DNA of 64,000 bases from Lachnospiraceae bacterium XBB2008 (GTDB lineage Bacteria > Bacillota > Clostridia > Lachnospirales > Lachnospiraceae). Under the pieces are notes generated by a model. It was not told where the DNA came from. It saw only the letters and a program-made list of their open reading frames with translations, and made no database searches. Position numbers and translations under genes: made by a program. Below, piece by piece: positions 7,284 through 17,587 of this stretch. The first letter of the stretch is position 1, and the number at the start of each line of letters is the position of its first letter. The DNA lies in the NCBI GenBank assembly GCA_900102235.1, contig FMVL01000008.1, positions 165,265 through 229,264 of the forward strand, in the 5' to 3' direction.

Positions 7284-10200
7284 GTGAAAGTAGTAAAGAG
7301 TTTCAAGGGCTTGAAAAAGTGGGCTAAAACAACCTTTATCGCCCTGCTCACCATATGTATCATCACCACGACTACAGGTGTGGGCTCATTGATCGCGTAT
7401 GCGGATCCAACCGGAGATCCGGCATCTACAGGTGAGCCGACGCCCGGTTCTACTGATCCTGCAACAGGCACGACGCCCGGTTCTACTGATCCTGCAACAG
7501 GCACAACGCCTGGTGCCACAGATCCTGCAACAGACACGACGCCCGGTGCCACAGATCCTGCAACAGGCGCGGGATCCGGTACCACAGATCCTGCAGCAGG
7601 CACGACACCCGGTGCCACAGATCCTGCAACAGGCACGACGCCCGGTGCCACAGATCCTGCAACAGGCACGACGCCCGGTTCCACAAATCCAGCAACTGGC
7701 ACGACACCCGGTTCCACAGATCCTGCAACAGGCACGACGCCCGGTTCCACAGATCCAGCAACTGGCACGACACCCGGTTCCACAGATCCTGCAACTGGCA
7801 CGACACCCGGTTCCACAGATCCTGCAACAGGCGCGGGATCCGGTTCCACCGGCACTGAAACAGATCCGAATAACGCATCGGGGGCCGGTGATCAGCAAAC
7901 CGGCACTACTCAGACACGTGGGGCGAATGATTCCAATCCCCCGAACAACACAACGCCGGATGACAAAGATCCGTACAATAACGTATTGCTCGGATCACCC
8001 AATAATAACTTGCTCGGCGCACCTAATAATCTGCTTGGCGCAGGGAATCCACTTTATGAGATTTATGATCTTCATCCCTCCTTCGATAATACAACGCAGA
8101 GGATTGGTCAGATTGATGGTCACATTAACCCCAACACTATTGATGCTGTTAACTCGGTGACATGTGTATATTCATGTGCAGATGGGACTTCGGGTACGCT
8201 GTCTTTAGCAGAAGATGTAGTACAGGCAGGAGTTAAGTATGGTTTCTCTCCGGCTCACGGTGGTCAAACTACGTTTTATGCCACGAAAGTAGGAACATAT
8301 ACTTTTTCATTAACGATGATACAAGGTTCGCCATCGGAGCCACCAATTAATGTAAACGATCTGACTTTTACCGTTCAACTCAAGAATATCAATGACACAG
8401 ATGTAACCGCGACATCCGGTGGCATCAGTTTTAATTCACATGAGGATCCTTTTCCCAATAACTCAAACTATCTTAATGTTGCATTTTCAAGTGGACCGGT
8501 GCAGTTAAGCCCTTCAACCGGAGGAATCACCCTTCAATATCCTACCACGGTGACTGCCGGAGAGACTGTAAATGTGACGTTTACAGGTGTCGGTACTTAT
8601 ACGGGAACAAGAACGGAAACGACGATCAATAATGTCCCCGATGTTCCGGTGGAATTCAATGACTCAACCAGTATAGCGTCATCGTATTATGACACGGTAA
8701 AGATAGATGCAACGGGATATAAAGTCAGCATGTCCGAGAATGGCCCGTGGAGGGACGATTTCAACTATTCTGTACCTGGCGATGACCAGAATGTTACATT
8801 TTACTTCAAGAATAATACCAGCGGTCTGATAATCAGGCAAAATGTAGGCCCGTTAACGATCACCGAGACCATTCCCGTCAGATATGACGGAGCATACAAG
8901 GTCGATGAGTATACCGATAAGGTGGATATCACCGCCGAAGGGTATTTGATCAGCACATCAGCAGATGGCCCGTTCACAGAGAAATATACTCATTCCAGAA
9001 TAGGTGAGAAACAGGCCTTTTATCTGTATTTCCTGGATAAGAGTACCCCTAATGGCACACCAACCAAAAAACTGATCACCGATATTACCATAGTAAAGGG
9101 CGCTGAAGCTCAGATACCGATCAGATACGACGGAAAAGAGACCAAGAAGGCTTCCTATACTGATAAGGTCACCATTACGGCTCAGGGCTATCAGATAGGA
9201 ACATCTTCGGAAGGACCTTTTAGCAAGGAGTATGTTCACAGAAAGATTGGCAAGGATCAGAACTTCTATCTGTATTTTGTGGATGAGAGTAACCCGTCCG
9301 CAACTCCGGTCAAGAAGCTGATCACGGATATAAACATAGTGGCCGGCGTTGCGGAGGCTGATGAAGGCGCCCCCACCGGTTACATCAAGGTTGACACTTA
9401 CGCTTCCGATAAGCTCGCGAAGGAAAAGAACACGGTTTACATAACACAAGAAAAGAGGCTGATCGAGATCGGTGCTGTGGATGAAAGCGGTTCATCTGTT
9501 AAGATCGAGTATTTCACGAGCGATAAATACTATGAGACCAGATCCGAGATAGAAGGTGCGGTGACCGAAGCCGCTGATCCCGGTATGGATAAATCTCAGA
9601 TTGATAAAAATGCCAAATGGAAGACCTACTACAGCGATGGCATGCCGACACTTACCGAGAATACCGGAGATTACATCTATGCCAGAATATCGGATGAATC
9701 AGGTAACACGAGATATCTGTCTACCGGCAGGATCATCTATGATACCAAGCCTCCGACTGTGAACACCATCATGCTGGCAGAAGGTAATGAGGGAATCCTC
9801 TCAGTGCTTACCGGTAAGGATAACCTGAGCGGCATATACAGATTCTATCTCAGATATATAGAGAAAGATAAAAAAGACAAGACACCGACAGCTCTTGAGA
9901 TCATAGGAGACAACTGGTATATAGAGAATCTGACGGGGGATGAACTTGCCGCCGGCGGATCATTCAAGATGCCGACGCTGGATCCGAAGAAGACATATAT
10001 ATTCTACGGAGTGGCTATAGACAAGGCAGGTAATATCAGTGAAGTCAAAGAATACGAGACCAAGGGCAAGGCTTCTGCCGATAATTCGGCTTCAAAGAAC
10101 AGCATAGACGATCCGAACGCCGGAAGCGGTCTTACACCCGCACCTAACGGCATAGCAGGATCGGGTACACCCGAACCCAAGCCCAAGACCACTTCGGGAA

Positions 10201-11051
10201 CCGAGGCATCATCCGGGGCAGCAGGCACACCTGACAGCCCGGCTACAGGATCGGGTAGTGCTTCCGGAACAGCAGCGACTCCCGTACCGTACATTGCAGA
10301 TGCGACCGGAGATACCCAGATCGGTCTGACCAAGACCGGCGGCTGGGACAAGATTGAGTCAGAAGTGGCCATGGCCCTATCCGGGACCAGAATGAGCGTG
10401 GAAATGAGCGGATCGACAGTGGTTCCCGATTCCATGATAAAAACGCTCAAGGACAAGGATGTGAGCGTCACGCTGAAGATGGCTGACGATATCGAGTGGA
10501 TCATCCGCGGAGAGGATGTTACTCAGGCTAAGGGCACGGATATCGACCTGCGTGTACGCAGGGATACCCAATCGATACCCAGGAGACTGCTTGATGATAT
10601 GGCAGGCGATCAGCTTCATACCGAGATAGATATTGCACATGGCGGAGATTTCGGATTTGCGACGACATTAAGGATCCCGTTCGGCGAAAAGAATGCCGGC
10701 AAATACGGCAATCTGTTTTACTATGATACCGACGCAGGAGAACTGAAACTGCTTCAGTCTGCAGTGATCGGAAATGACGGATATGCAGAGTATAAGCTGG
10801 ATCACGCTTCGAATTATACCGTTGTCGTGAATACTGTGAATATGGCGGAAACTCTGGGACAGGGTGAGATATCCGTTAATACTCTGACGTCGAATGTAGC
10901 AAGCAGTACATTGTCACTTCTTCCCGAGAACGGAAGATCGATATTGGGCATGAGGATCTGGCTCTTCGTAGTGGCGATCATCTGTGCCATTATGTGTCTG
11001 GCCATACTTCTTGTTCCTTCATTCAAGCGAGATCAGGAAATCTATGAATAG
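7284..11051 (+). CDS. Large secreted surface protein with LPENG-type wall signal
   Basis: A 1255-residue protein starting at a GTG. It has a signal peptide (about 1-40, ending at 'LIAYA'), a Pro-Thr repeat stalk (55-186), a divergent AT-rich-coded region (about 230-450), and three related beta domains at about 452-527, 530-608 and 611-690 (motifs 'RYDG', 'YTDKV.IT', 'GPF', 'YLYF'). An Ig/bacterial-surface region and a low-complexity linker (about 930-1010) lead to a C-terminal domain shared with the next gene. It ends in LPENG, a hydrophobic helix and a short charged tail. LPENG departs from LPxTG only at the Thr, so sortase use is likely but unproven. The 11122 gene is a diverged paralogue with near-identical ends. 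An adhesin or stalk role is inferred. The ribosome site is weak. Confidence 0.85.
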   Translation: MKVVKSFKGLKKWAKTTFIALLTICIITTTTGVGSLIAYADPTGDPASTGEPTPGSTDPATGTTPGSTDPATGTTPGATDPATDTTPGATDPATGAGSGTTDPAAGTTPGATDPATGTTPGATDPATGTTPGSTNPATGTTPGSTDPATGTTPGSTDPATGTTPGSTDPATGTTPGSTDPATGAGSGSTGTETDPNNASGAGDQQTGTTQTRGANDSNPPNNTTPDDKDPYNNVLLGSPNNNLLGAPNNLLGAGNPLYEIYDLHPSFDNTTQRIGQIDGHINPNTIDAVNSVTCVYSCADGTSGTLSLAEDVVQAGVKYGFSPAHGGQTTFYATKVGTYTFSLTMIQGSPSEPPINVNDLTFTVQLKNINDTDVTATSGGISFNSHEDPFPNNSNYLNVAFSSGPVQLSPSTGGITLQYPTTVTAGETVNVTFTGVGTYTGTRTETTINNVPDVPVEFNDSTSIASSYYDTVKIDATGYKVSMSENGPWRDDFNYSVPGDDQNVTFYFKNNTSGLIIRQNVGPLTITETIPVRYDGAYKVDEYTDKVDITAEGYLISTSADGPFTEKYTHSRIGEKQAFYLYFLDKSTPNGTPTKKLITDITIVKGAEAQIPIRYDGKETKKASYTDKVTITAQGYQIGTSSEGPFSKEYVHRKIGKDQNFYLYFVDESNPSATPVKKLITDINIVAGVAEADEGAPTGYIKVDTYASDKLAKEKNTVYITQEKRLIEIGAVDESGSSVKIEYFTSDKYYETRSEIEGAVTEAADPGMDKSQIDKNAKWKTYYSDGMPTLTENTGDYIYARISDESGNTRYLSTGRIIYDTKPPTVNTIMLAEGNEGILSVLTGKDNLSGIYRFYLRYIEKDKKDKTPTALEIIGDNWYIENLTGDELAAGGSFKMPTLDPKKTYIFYGVAIDKAGNISEVKEYETKGKASADNSASKNSIDDPNAGSGLTPAPNGIAGSGTPEPKPKTTSGTEASSGAAGTPDSPATGSGSASGTAATPVPYIADATGDTQIGLTKTGGWDKIESEVAMALSGTRMSVEMSGSTVVPDSMIKTLKDKDVSVTLKMADDIEWIIRGEDVTQAKGTDIDLRVRRDTQSIPRRLLDDMAGDQLHTEIDIAHGGDFGFATTLRIPFGEKNAGKYGNLFYYDTDAGELKLLQSAVIGNDGYAEYKLDHASNYTVVVNTVNMAETLGQGEISVNTLTSNVASSTLSLLPENGRSILGMRIWLFVVAIICAIMCLAILLVPSFKRDQEIYE
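7446..7841 (+). repeat. Twelve tandem 33-bp repeats coding an 11-residue Pro-Thr motif
   Basis: Inside the 7284 gene, 12 in-frame 33-bp units code for variants of GSTDPATGTTP (residues 55-186). Most differences are Ser/Ala at position 2; units 4 and 12 end in AGS instead of TTP. DNA identity between units is high, so copy number can change by slippage or recombination. The repeat would form an extended, Thr-rich stalk that lifts the distal domains from the wall. Long open frames on the opposite strand here are by-products of the repeat. Confidence 0.95.
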
Positions 11052-11121
11052 AATTGGGATGGGAATATAGTACGAAGAGAGCGTCGGAGATATCAGAAGG
11101 AATGATCACAACATACAGATC

Positions 11122-14100
11122 ATGAAGGTTGTAAGGAATTATAAGGGCTTAAAAAAGTGGGCAAAAACGACATTTGTAGCCCTGCTCACCATATGTATCA
11201 TCTTCACATCCACAGGCGTGGGTTCGCTTATCGCATATGCGGGTCCGACCGATGATCCCGCAACATGTACTCATGATGCCGGGTATGATTGCGTATACAG
11301 TGCTTCGGATGCCGAAGATAAGCACGGATGCATCTGTAAAAGCTGTCATGCCAATCTGGGGGATGAGTCCTGCCGTTATGAATATCAGACCAAGGATGAA
11401 TCATCTCACATCAGGTATTGTACACTGTGCGGAGCAACTGCCGAAGTGCCTCATAATATGTCCGGTGGCACCTGTACTCAGTGCGGATATACGGATCTGT
11501 CTTATTCATCTCAACCTGATAACGATACCAACACAAATACCAATACAAATAACGATACCAATACCGATACCGATACCAATACCAATTCTAATACTAATAC
11601 TGATTCTGCTAACGGAAGTGATCCCGATATGGGTGATGATACCGGGACGGGTACGCATACTCATTCATACAGGACTCTGTATGTGTCCAATAATAACGGT
11701 ACGCATACCGAAGTCGAGTACTGTGACGGGTGCGGAGATACCATCGAGAGCCCCTATTCCGAAACCTGCAATTATGTGGACGGAGTATGCACCAGGTGCG
11801 GTTATGAAGAACCGACGCCTGTTTTATCATCAAGACCAACCAACAGGAAACTTGGTGCTACGCCCAGGCTTCTGGGCGATCCTGCCGGAACGGGCAATGC
11901 TACTGATATTAATGATAACTCACATGTACTAATTGATCAGTTCTTCACGGATGATAAACCGGGAATTCTGGCGGAGTCCAGAACGTATGACGGAATTTCT
12001 AGAGATTATTTTGTATTCGGAATACCAAATTTTGACCCAATTGAAGGTGATAACATTCTTCAGAATGTACTTGGACAGGGCCCCTACCAAATTGAGGGGA
12101 TAGTAGCATGGCATAGATACATAAACAATGAAGAGATTTTGCCCGTCAATACTATGTCTGAAGATTCTTTTAAAGGAAATGGCTGGTTTGGTGGTACTCA
12201 GGCGGGAGATTATAAAGTAAGGGTAGAGTTTACAGTAAAGAACAACAACAATGATAGATACCATCTATATTCGGATTATTACCACACCATTAACCCCAGG
12301 GATTTTGCGTACGCAGTGGTGAATCCCCCTACGCTGTACTATGACGAGTATACGCAAGGACAAGGATTTGAACTTACATGGGATGGAGCTACATTGACGG
12401 AAAATACCGACTATACCGTAACGTATACGGATATTCCTGATGTTATGGATACCACTGTTTCTCCCTGGGGCCAGTACGAAGTAAGAATCGTAGGAAAAGG
12501 AAATTATTCCGGCAATAAAACAGGGATTGTCGAAGCTCGAGGTGTTTTCCGTGTAAACGGTCAATGGCCGCCTGGCCGCGAATTTAGCAGCACAGGTCCG
12601 GCTTACATAGAGGCTTTGCCTACTCAGGGAAGCACAAATAAATATCAAATATCATTAAGTCAGAACGGAGACTATACGGATAGCATAACTCTTAAGAATG
12701 TTGTCGAAGGAACTGATTATTTCCTGTATTGTAAACTTGGGTCGGATTCAAGGGTTATAAAATTTTATTTATTCCCGACAATAACTCCCAAATCGCTTAC
12801 AGACGATGATATCACCATAAATAATTCAAGCGTTCCGTATAATGTATATTATACATATAAAAATGGCGGTGGTATTATCAACTTCCCTTTCACACTCACG
12901 GATAGCGGAACTTACCCTAGCTCCACCACCTTGGAGATCGGTGAGGATTTTACGGTGGTTGATTCCACTGTTCCGTCTATCCCCGAGGCTTCCGGCACGG
13001 ATGATCCGAAAACCTATAATGTGACCATAACAGGAAAGGGGGCATATAGTGGCAGTGTCACAAGAACTGTTACCACTCCCGTTATAAATGTTGAGTATAC
13101 CGGCACTGAAGACCGGGCGGTTTCGGGTAAATACTATGATCAACTTACGCTTACCGCTAAGGATGCAAGTAATAACACATGGCAGATCTCCACTTCAGAG
13201 GACGGAACCTTTAGTAACAGTTTGACCATTGATGCTCCCAGGAATGAAACGCTCATTCTCTATTGCAAGGAACCCAATACCCCTATTGTCTATAAGAAAT
13301 CCGTACCCGTAAATGTCGTCGAGATCCCTGTCAAATACGGCGACAGCACGACCAAACTCAACACATACACGAACAGTGTCGATATCACGGCTCAGGGATT
13401 TACCATATCGGATTCAGAAACCGGAACATTCAATGACTCATATACGTTTCGCTATGACCACAGCGGAACCGGTAACAACAGCAGCATTATCGATCAGACC
13501 CTTTATTTCAAACCGAATGATTCTACCGGTACCGTGATCCCCAAGCGGATCTCCGGATTTACCGTAGTGCGGGAAACCGTCCCCATCCGATATAACGGAG
13601 CGCAGAACCCGAATCCCGACGGATATGAGGATCAGGTGGTCATAACCGCACAGAGGTATCTGATCGGTACCTCCGCAAACGGCCCGTTCAGCGATAAATA
13701 CACTCATACCAAGATCGGAGAGAAGCAGGCCTTCTATCTGTATTTTGTGGAGAAGGCAGATCCTGATCGTGACCCTCAGAAGATACTCATCTCCGATATA
13801 ACCGTATTTAAGGCCGATGAAGAGGGGATCCCGGTTAAGTACAATGGCAGCCTGATGAAGAAGACTTCCTATGTCGACAAGGTCACCATATCCGCAGACA
13901 ACTATCTGGTCGGAACCTCCATGGACGGACCTTTTTCATCGGGATATGATCACACCAAAACCGGCAAGGATCAGAGCTTCTATCTGTACTTTGTAGACAA
14001 GAACGATACTTCGGCAACTCCGGTCAGGAAGCTCATCACCGGTATCACCGTGGTATCCGGCACATCGGAGGCGGATGAAGGTGCGCCCACAGGCTCCATC

Positions 14101-15729
14101 ACCGTGGACACATATAAGTCGGATAAGATCGCCCAGTACAAGGATGTCGTATACATCACCAAAGACAAGAAGGAGATCGATATCAAAGCTGTGGATGATG
14201 ACGGATCACCTGTCACCATCGAGTACTTCACCAGTGAGAATTTCTATGTGACCAGATCCGAGATCGAGGGCGCCGTGACAGACAAGAAGGCCAAATGGAA
14301 GACCTACTACAGTGAGGGCAAACCGACTCTTACCGAGAACACCGCTGAGTATATCTATGCGAGAGTTTCGGATGCATCAGGCAATACCAGATATCTCTCG
14401 ACGGGCAAGGTCATATACGATACCAAGGCTCCGACAGTAAATACGATCGCGCTCGCAGATGAAAAAGGTGAGACGGTCGCAGTCATGACCGGTAAGGACA
14501 ACTTAAGCGGTATATGGAGATTCTATCTGAAGTATGAGGAGAAGAATAAGGGCAACAAGACTCCTACGGCCGCGGAGGTCATAGCGGAGAATAAGTATAT
14601 AGAAGAACTGACCACGGACGACTTAAGCGCAGCCGGCAGGCTGAAGGTATCGGGGCTTGATCCCGATAAGGAATATCGTTTCTACGGTGTGGCCATAGAT
14701 AAGGCAGGCAATATCGGCGAAGTCCTCGTTTATGATGCCAAGGGCAAGGCCAATGCGGATAATTCCGTATCCAAGAACAGCATCAGCGATCAGCAAGGAA
14801 GCGCAGGCAACGGTGCGGCTGCATCATCCAACGGTATAGCAGGATCCGGAGGCACTAAACCTACTCCTTCATCCGCTACGAGCAACTGGGCTAACCTGCC
14901 TGAATCAACACCGCAGACCAATCCTCTTGACCGCGAGATCAATCGTACACCTTATATAAGCGAAGCCACAGAGGGGACCAAAACAGGTCTCTCCGAAACC
15001 GGCGGCTGGGACAAGATAGAGAACGAAGTGACCAATGCACAGTCCGGTACCAGGATGAGCGTGGAAATGAGCGGATTATCCGTGATCCCCGGTTCCATGA
15101 TAAGTAAGCTTCAGAATAAGGATGTCAGTGTGACAATAAAGATGGCCGATGGAATCGAGTGGGTCATCGCAGGAACCGATGTCGACAGAGCAATCGGATC
15201 GGATATCGATCTTCGGGTCATAAAGGACAGCAAGACCATACCCTACGAACTGCTGAGCGCTATAATCGATGCATATCCTCATACCGAGATAGATATAGCA
15301 CACGACGGGGAGTTTGGCTTTACCGCTACGCTTCGTGTTCCTTTCGGCGAGTCGAGCGCGGGAATGTACGGTAATCTGTATTACTATGATGAGGCTGCCG
15401 GAGAACTTAAGCTGCTTCAGTCTTCACTGATAGGAAACGACGGCTATGCCGCATTCAGGATGAGTCATGCTTCGGATTATTCCATAGTCGTTAAGTCCGT
15501 GGACATGCTGGCAGCTTTGGACGAACCGGCTGTAACTGCCGTATCGACTATCGATGAAACAACCGTCGATATATCGGATGCCAGAGCGGAATTGTCACTT
15601 CTCCCGCAAACCGGCAGGTCGATACTGGGGATGAGAGTATGGCTTTTCGTGATGGCACTCATCTGCGCAGCCATGTGCCTGGCAATATTATTTATTCCTT
15701 CATTTCAGCGTGAAAAAGTGTATAATTAG
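11122..15729 (+). CDS. Giant LPQTG-anchored surface protein, paralogue of the previous gene
   Basis: A 1535-residue protein with a signal peptide nearly identical to that of the 7284 product, then a Cys/His-rich N-terminal region (about 50-225) with several CxxCG knuckles ('CTLCG', 'CTQCG', 'CDGCG', 'CTRCG') that could bind metal. Between these lies an Asn/Thr/Asp low-complexity stretch (about 133-175). A divergent middle section follows (about 270-640), then beta repeats of the 'RYNG...YLYF' type (about 650-990), an Ig-like region, a linker, and the same C-terminal domain as the paralogue. The end is canonical: LPQTG, a hydrophobic helix, then 'FQREKVYN'. It should therefore be sortase-anchored. 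No sortase gene is in the window. The gap to the upstream paralogue is 70 bp. Confidence 0.85.
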   Translation: MKVVRNYKGLKKWAKTTFVALLTICIIFTSTGVGSLIAYAGPTDDPATCTHDAGYDCVYSASDAEDKHGCICKSCHANLGDESCRYEYQTKDESSHIRYCTLCGATAEVPHNMSGGTCTQCGYTDLSYSSQPDNDTNTNTNTNNDTNTDTDTNTNSNTNTDSANGSDPDMGDDTGTGTHTHSYRTLYVSNNNGTHTEVEYCDGCGDTIESPYSETCNYVDGVCTRCGYEEPTPVLSSRPTNRKLGATPRLLGDPAGTGNATDINDNSHVLIDQFFTDDKPGILAESRTYDGISRDYFVFGIPNFDPIEGDNILQNVLGQGPYQIEGIVAWHRYINNEEILPVNTMSEDSFKGNGWFGGTQAGDYKVRVEFTVKNNNNDRYHLYSDYYHTINPRDFAYAVVNPPTLYYDEYTQGQGFELTWDGATLTENTDYTVTYTDIPDVMDTTVSPWGQYEVRIVGKGNYSGNKTGIVEARGVFRVNGQWPPGREFSSTGPAYIEALPTQGSTNKYQISLSQNGDYTDSITLKNVVEGTDYFLYCKLGSDSRVIKFYLFPTITPKSLTDDDITINNSSVPYNVYYTYKNGGGIINFPFTLTDSGTYPSSTTLEIGEDFTVVDSTVPSIPEASGTDDPKTYNVTITGKGAYSGSVTRTVTTPVINVEYTGTEDRAVSGKYYDQLTLTAKDASNNTWQISTSEDGTFSNSLTIDAPRNETLILYCKEPNTPIVYKKSVPVNVVEIPVKYGDSTTKLNTYTNSVDITAQGFTISDSETGTFNDSYTFRYDHSGTGNNSSIIDQTLYFKPNDSTGTVIPKRISGFTVVRETVPIRYNGAQNPNPDGYEDQVVITAQRYLIGTSANGPFSDKYTHTKIGEKQAFYLYFVEKADPDRDPQKILISDITVFKADEEGIPVKYNGSLMKKTSYVDKVTISADNYLVGTSMDGPFSSGYDHTKTGKDQSFYLYFVDKNDTSATPVRKLITGITVVSGTSEADEGAPTGSITVDTYKSDKIAQYKDVVYITKDKKEIDIKAVDDDGSPVTIEYFTSENFYVTRSEIEGAVTDKKAKWKTYYSEGKPTLTENTAEYIYARVSDASGNTRYLSTGKVIYDTKAPTVNTIALADEKGETVAVMTGKDNLSGIWRFYLKYEEKNKGNKTPTAAEVIAENKYIEELTTDDLSAAGRLKVSGLDPDKEYRFYGVAIDKAGNIGEVLVYDAKGKANADNSVSKNSISDQQGSAGNGAAASSNGIAGSGGTKPTPSSATSNWANLPESTPQTNPLDREINRTPYISEATEGTKTGLSETGGWDKIENEVTNAQSGTRMSVEMSGLSVIPGSMISKLQNKDVSVTIKMADGIEWVIAGTDVDRAIGSDIDLRVIKDSKTIPYELLSAIIDAYPHTEIDIAHDGEFGFTATLRVPFGESSAGMYGNLYYYDEAAGELKLLQSSLIGNDGYAAFRMSHASDYSIVVKSVDMLAALDEPAVTAVSTIDETTVDISDARAELSLLPQTGRSILGMRVWLFVMALICAAMCLAILFIPSFQREKVYN

Positions 15730-15734
15730 GTGTG

Positions 15735-17582
15735 ATGAAGGAAAACAATACTTTTAAAGATACCAATAATGATAGCCGGTCCTTCAGAAAAAAAAGGACC
15801 GGTATTATTTCTCAGATCATAAGACCTCTTTTATGGTTTCTCATTATCCTGATCTTCTTTGAACAGGCTTTTTTGCTTGCATACTTCCTCAACGGCCATA
15901 TCAGGACCAAACAGATGGGTGCGATAAGTCTGGTGGATTATACTTCGGAGATACTTGAGGGGTATAAGTCCATAGGGTGGCTTACGGATTACTGGATCGA
16001 ACATCAGGACGATATGGAACTGATCTATGACAGGGCGAGGCTTTCGGAGCAGATCGACAAAATCGAAGAGATGTTTCCTGAGCTTGGAACATATAAGTCC
16101 GTTACTCCCGAGTTGATCACCCGACAGGATCCTGAGATACAGCGATTATATGCCGAGGTTTGTTACGGTAGGATCATTCAGGAATTCGACTCCCTGAAGG
16201 AGTGTTTTTTGCCCAGATTTCTGTTTGCGTTTAAGCCGTATCCCGATGAAGGAAAGGGCATATTCATGATCACCGGTGCACTGCCGGATGAAAAGCGGAT
16301 GAGTGAAGGCGGTGATATATATGAACTGGGCTTTGAGATCCCCATGGAGCCGGGGATGTATCCTCAGCGGGATGAATTACTCAGTGAAAACGGTAACAAT
16401 CACAGAATAAGCAAACTGTGGGATTTTGAATTCTGGACAGGTGACGGTTCGGTTCATATGTTCGGACCGGTTTATTCCCCTGAGGGAGAGATGGTGATGG
16501 TCATAGGCGCATCCTACAACTGGAGCGAGTTCGTTTCCAGTGGTCTGGATATGATGCTGATCCTTTTGCTTGCCTCAACTATCGTACTCATCCTGATCCT
16601 GAAGCGTACGGGTAAGCTTCTCAGACAGAATGTGGTCTATCCGGTAAGTAAGGAACAGGCGGTCCTGGACAGCTACAGTCAGGATAAGGATCCCGAAAAA
16701 GCCGTCAGAGGCCTGGCCGAAGTCAATTCTGATAATGAGATAGAAGCTCTGGCAGTGAATTTCTCATCCATGATCACGGAGCTTGACAGATATATGGACG
16801 AGATACGTCACATGACAGTGGAGAAGGAGCGCATAGCTGCGGAACTTTCGATGGCCGAGAAGATCCAGGCAGGCATGCTTCCCTCTGAATTCCCCGCTTT
16901 TCCCGATCATGATGAGTTCGAACTCTATGCGATCATGGATCCTGCGAAGGAAACCGGTGGCGATTTCTATGATTTCTTCCTGATCGATGATGATCATCTC
17001 GCACTCGTGATCGCTGATGTATCCGGCAAGGGTATGCCTGCGGCACTGTTCATGATGAATGCCATGACGCTCATCCGCACGAGAACGAAGATGAATATGG
17101 GCGACCCCGGACAGATCCTTTCCGATGTCAATAATCTGCTGTGTGAGCGAAACGATCAGAACATGTTCGTTACGGTATGGATGGCCGTGCTGGATCTTAA
17201 GACGGGCCAGGGTGTGGCAGTCAATGCCGGACACGAAGATCCTGTGATCAGGAGAGGTGACGGGGCATATGAACTGATCATGTATGAACACTGCATGGTC
17301 ATGGGTGCTCTGGAGGACATGGAATATACCGATCATACTTTTGAACTCAATCCGGGTGATACCATCTATGTATATACTGACGGTGTACCCGAAGCGATAA
17401 ATGAAGCCGAAGAATTCTACGGAACGGACAGACTGCAGAAGAAACTCAATGAATTCGCTGATCTTAGCATGACGGACCTCCTTCCCGCTGTCAGGAAGGA
17501 TATCGAGGACTTCGCGGGCAAAGCGGAGCAGTTCGATGATATAACCATGCTGGGATTTAAGCTTTTCCGCTACAGGGAGTAA
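15735..17582 (+). CDS. Membrane sensor PP2C (SpoIIE-type) phosphatase
   Basis: About 615 residues. Membrane segment 1 lies at about 33-55, an extracytoplasmic sensor at about 56-272, membrane segment 2 at about 273-292, a HAMP-like linker with coiled coil to about 380, then a SpoIIE/PP2C phosphatase domain. Metal-binding motifs are intact: 'GGDFYDFF', 'VIADVSGKGMPAALF', 'YTDGVPEA' and 'EQFDDITML'. It should dephosphorylate STAS proteins. The next gene, 5 bp downstream, begins with a STAS domain and is the obvious substrate. An in-frame GTG at 15732 precedes the ATG at 15735; either could start translation, only a few bases after the upstream stop. The sensor domain is unlike the Cache domain of the second phosphatase at 25619. 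Confidence 0.88.
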   Translation: MKENNTFKDTNNDSRSFRKKRTGIISQIIRPLLWFLIILIFFEQAFLLAYFLNGHIRTKQMGAISLVDYTSEILEGYKSIGWLTDYWIEHQDDMELIYDRARLSEQIDKIEEMFPELGTYKSVTPELITRQDPEIQRLYAEVCYGRIIQEFDSLKECFLPRFLFAFKPYPDEGKGIFMITGALPDEKRMSEGGDIYELGFEIPMEPGMYPQRDELLSENGNNHRISKLWDFEFWTGDGSVHMFGPVYSPEGEMVMVIGASYNWSEFVSSGLDMMLILLLASTIVLILILKRTGKLLRQNVVYPVSKEQAVLDSYSQDKDPEKAVRGLAEVNSDNEIEALAVNFSSMITELDRYMDEIRHMTVEKERIAAELSMAEKIQAGMLPSEFPAFPDHDEFELYAIMDPAKETGGDFYDFFLIDDDHLALVIADVSGKGMPAALFMMNAMTLIRTRTKMNMGDPGQILSDVNNLLCERNDQNMFVTVWMAVLDLKTGQGVAVNAGHEDPVIRRGDGAYELIMYEHCMVMGALEDMEYTDHTFELNPGDTIYVYTDGVPEAINEAEEFYGTDRLQKKLNEFADLSMTDLLPAVRKDIEDFAGKAEQFDDITMLGFKLFRYRE

Positions 17583-17587
17583 ATGCT

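Noticed and set aside
7139..7855. Long minus-strand open frames with 'GSVEPGVVPVA'-type repeats
   Set aside because: They are exact mirror images of the 33-bp Pro-Thr repeats of the 7284 surface gene and have no ribosome site or family match.
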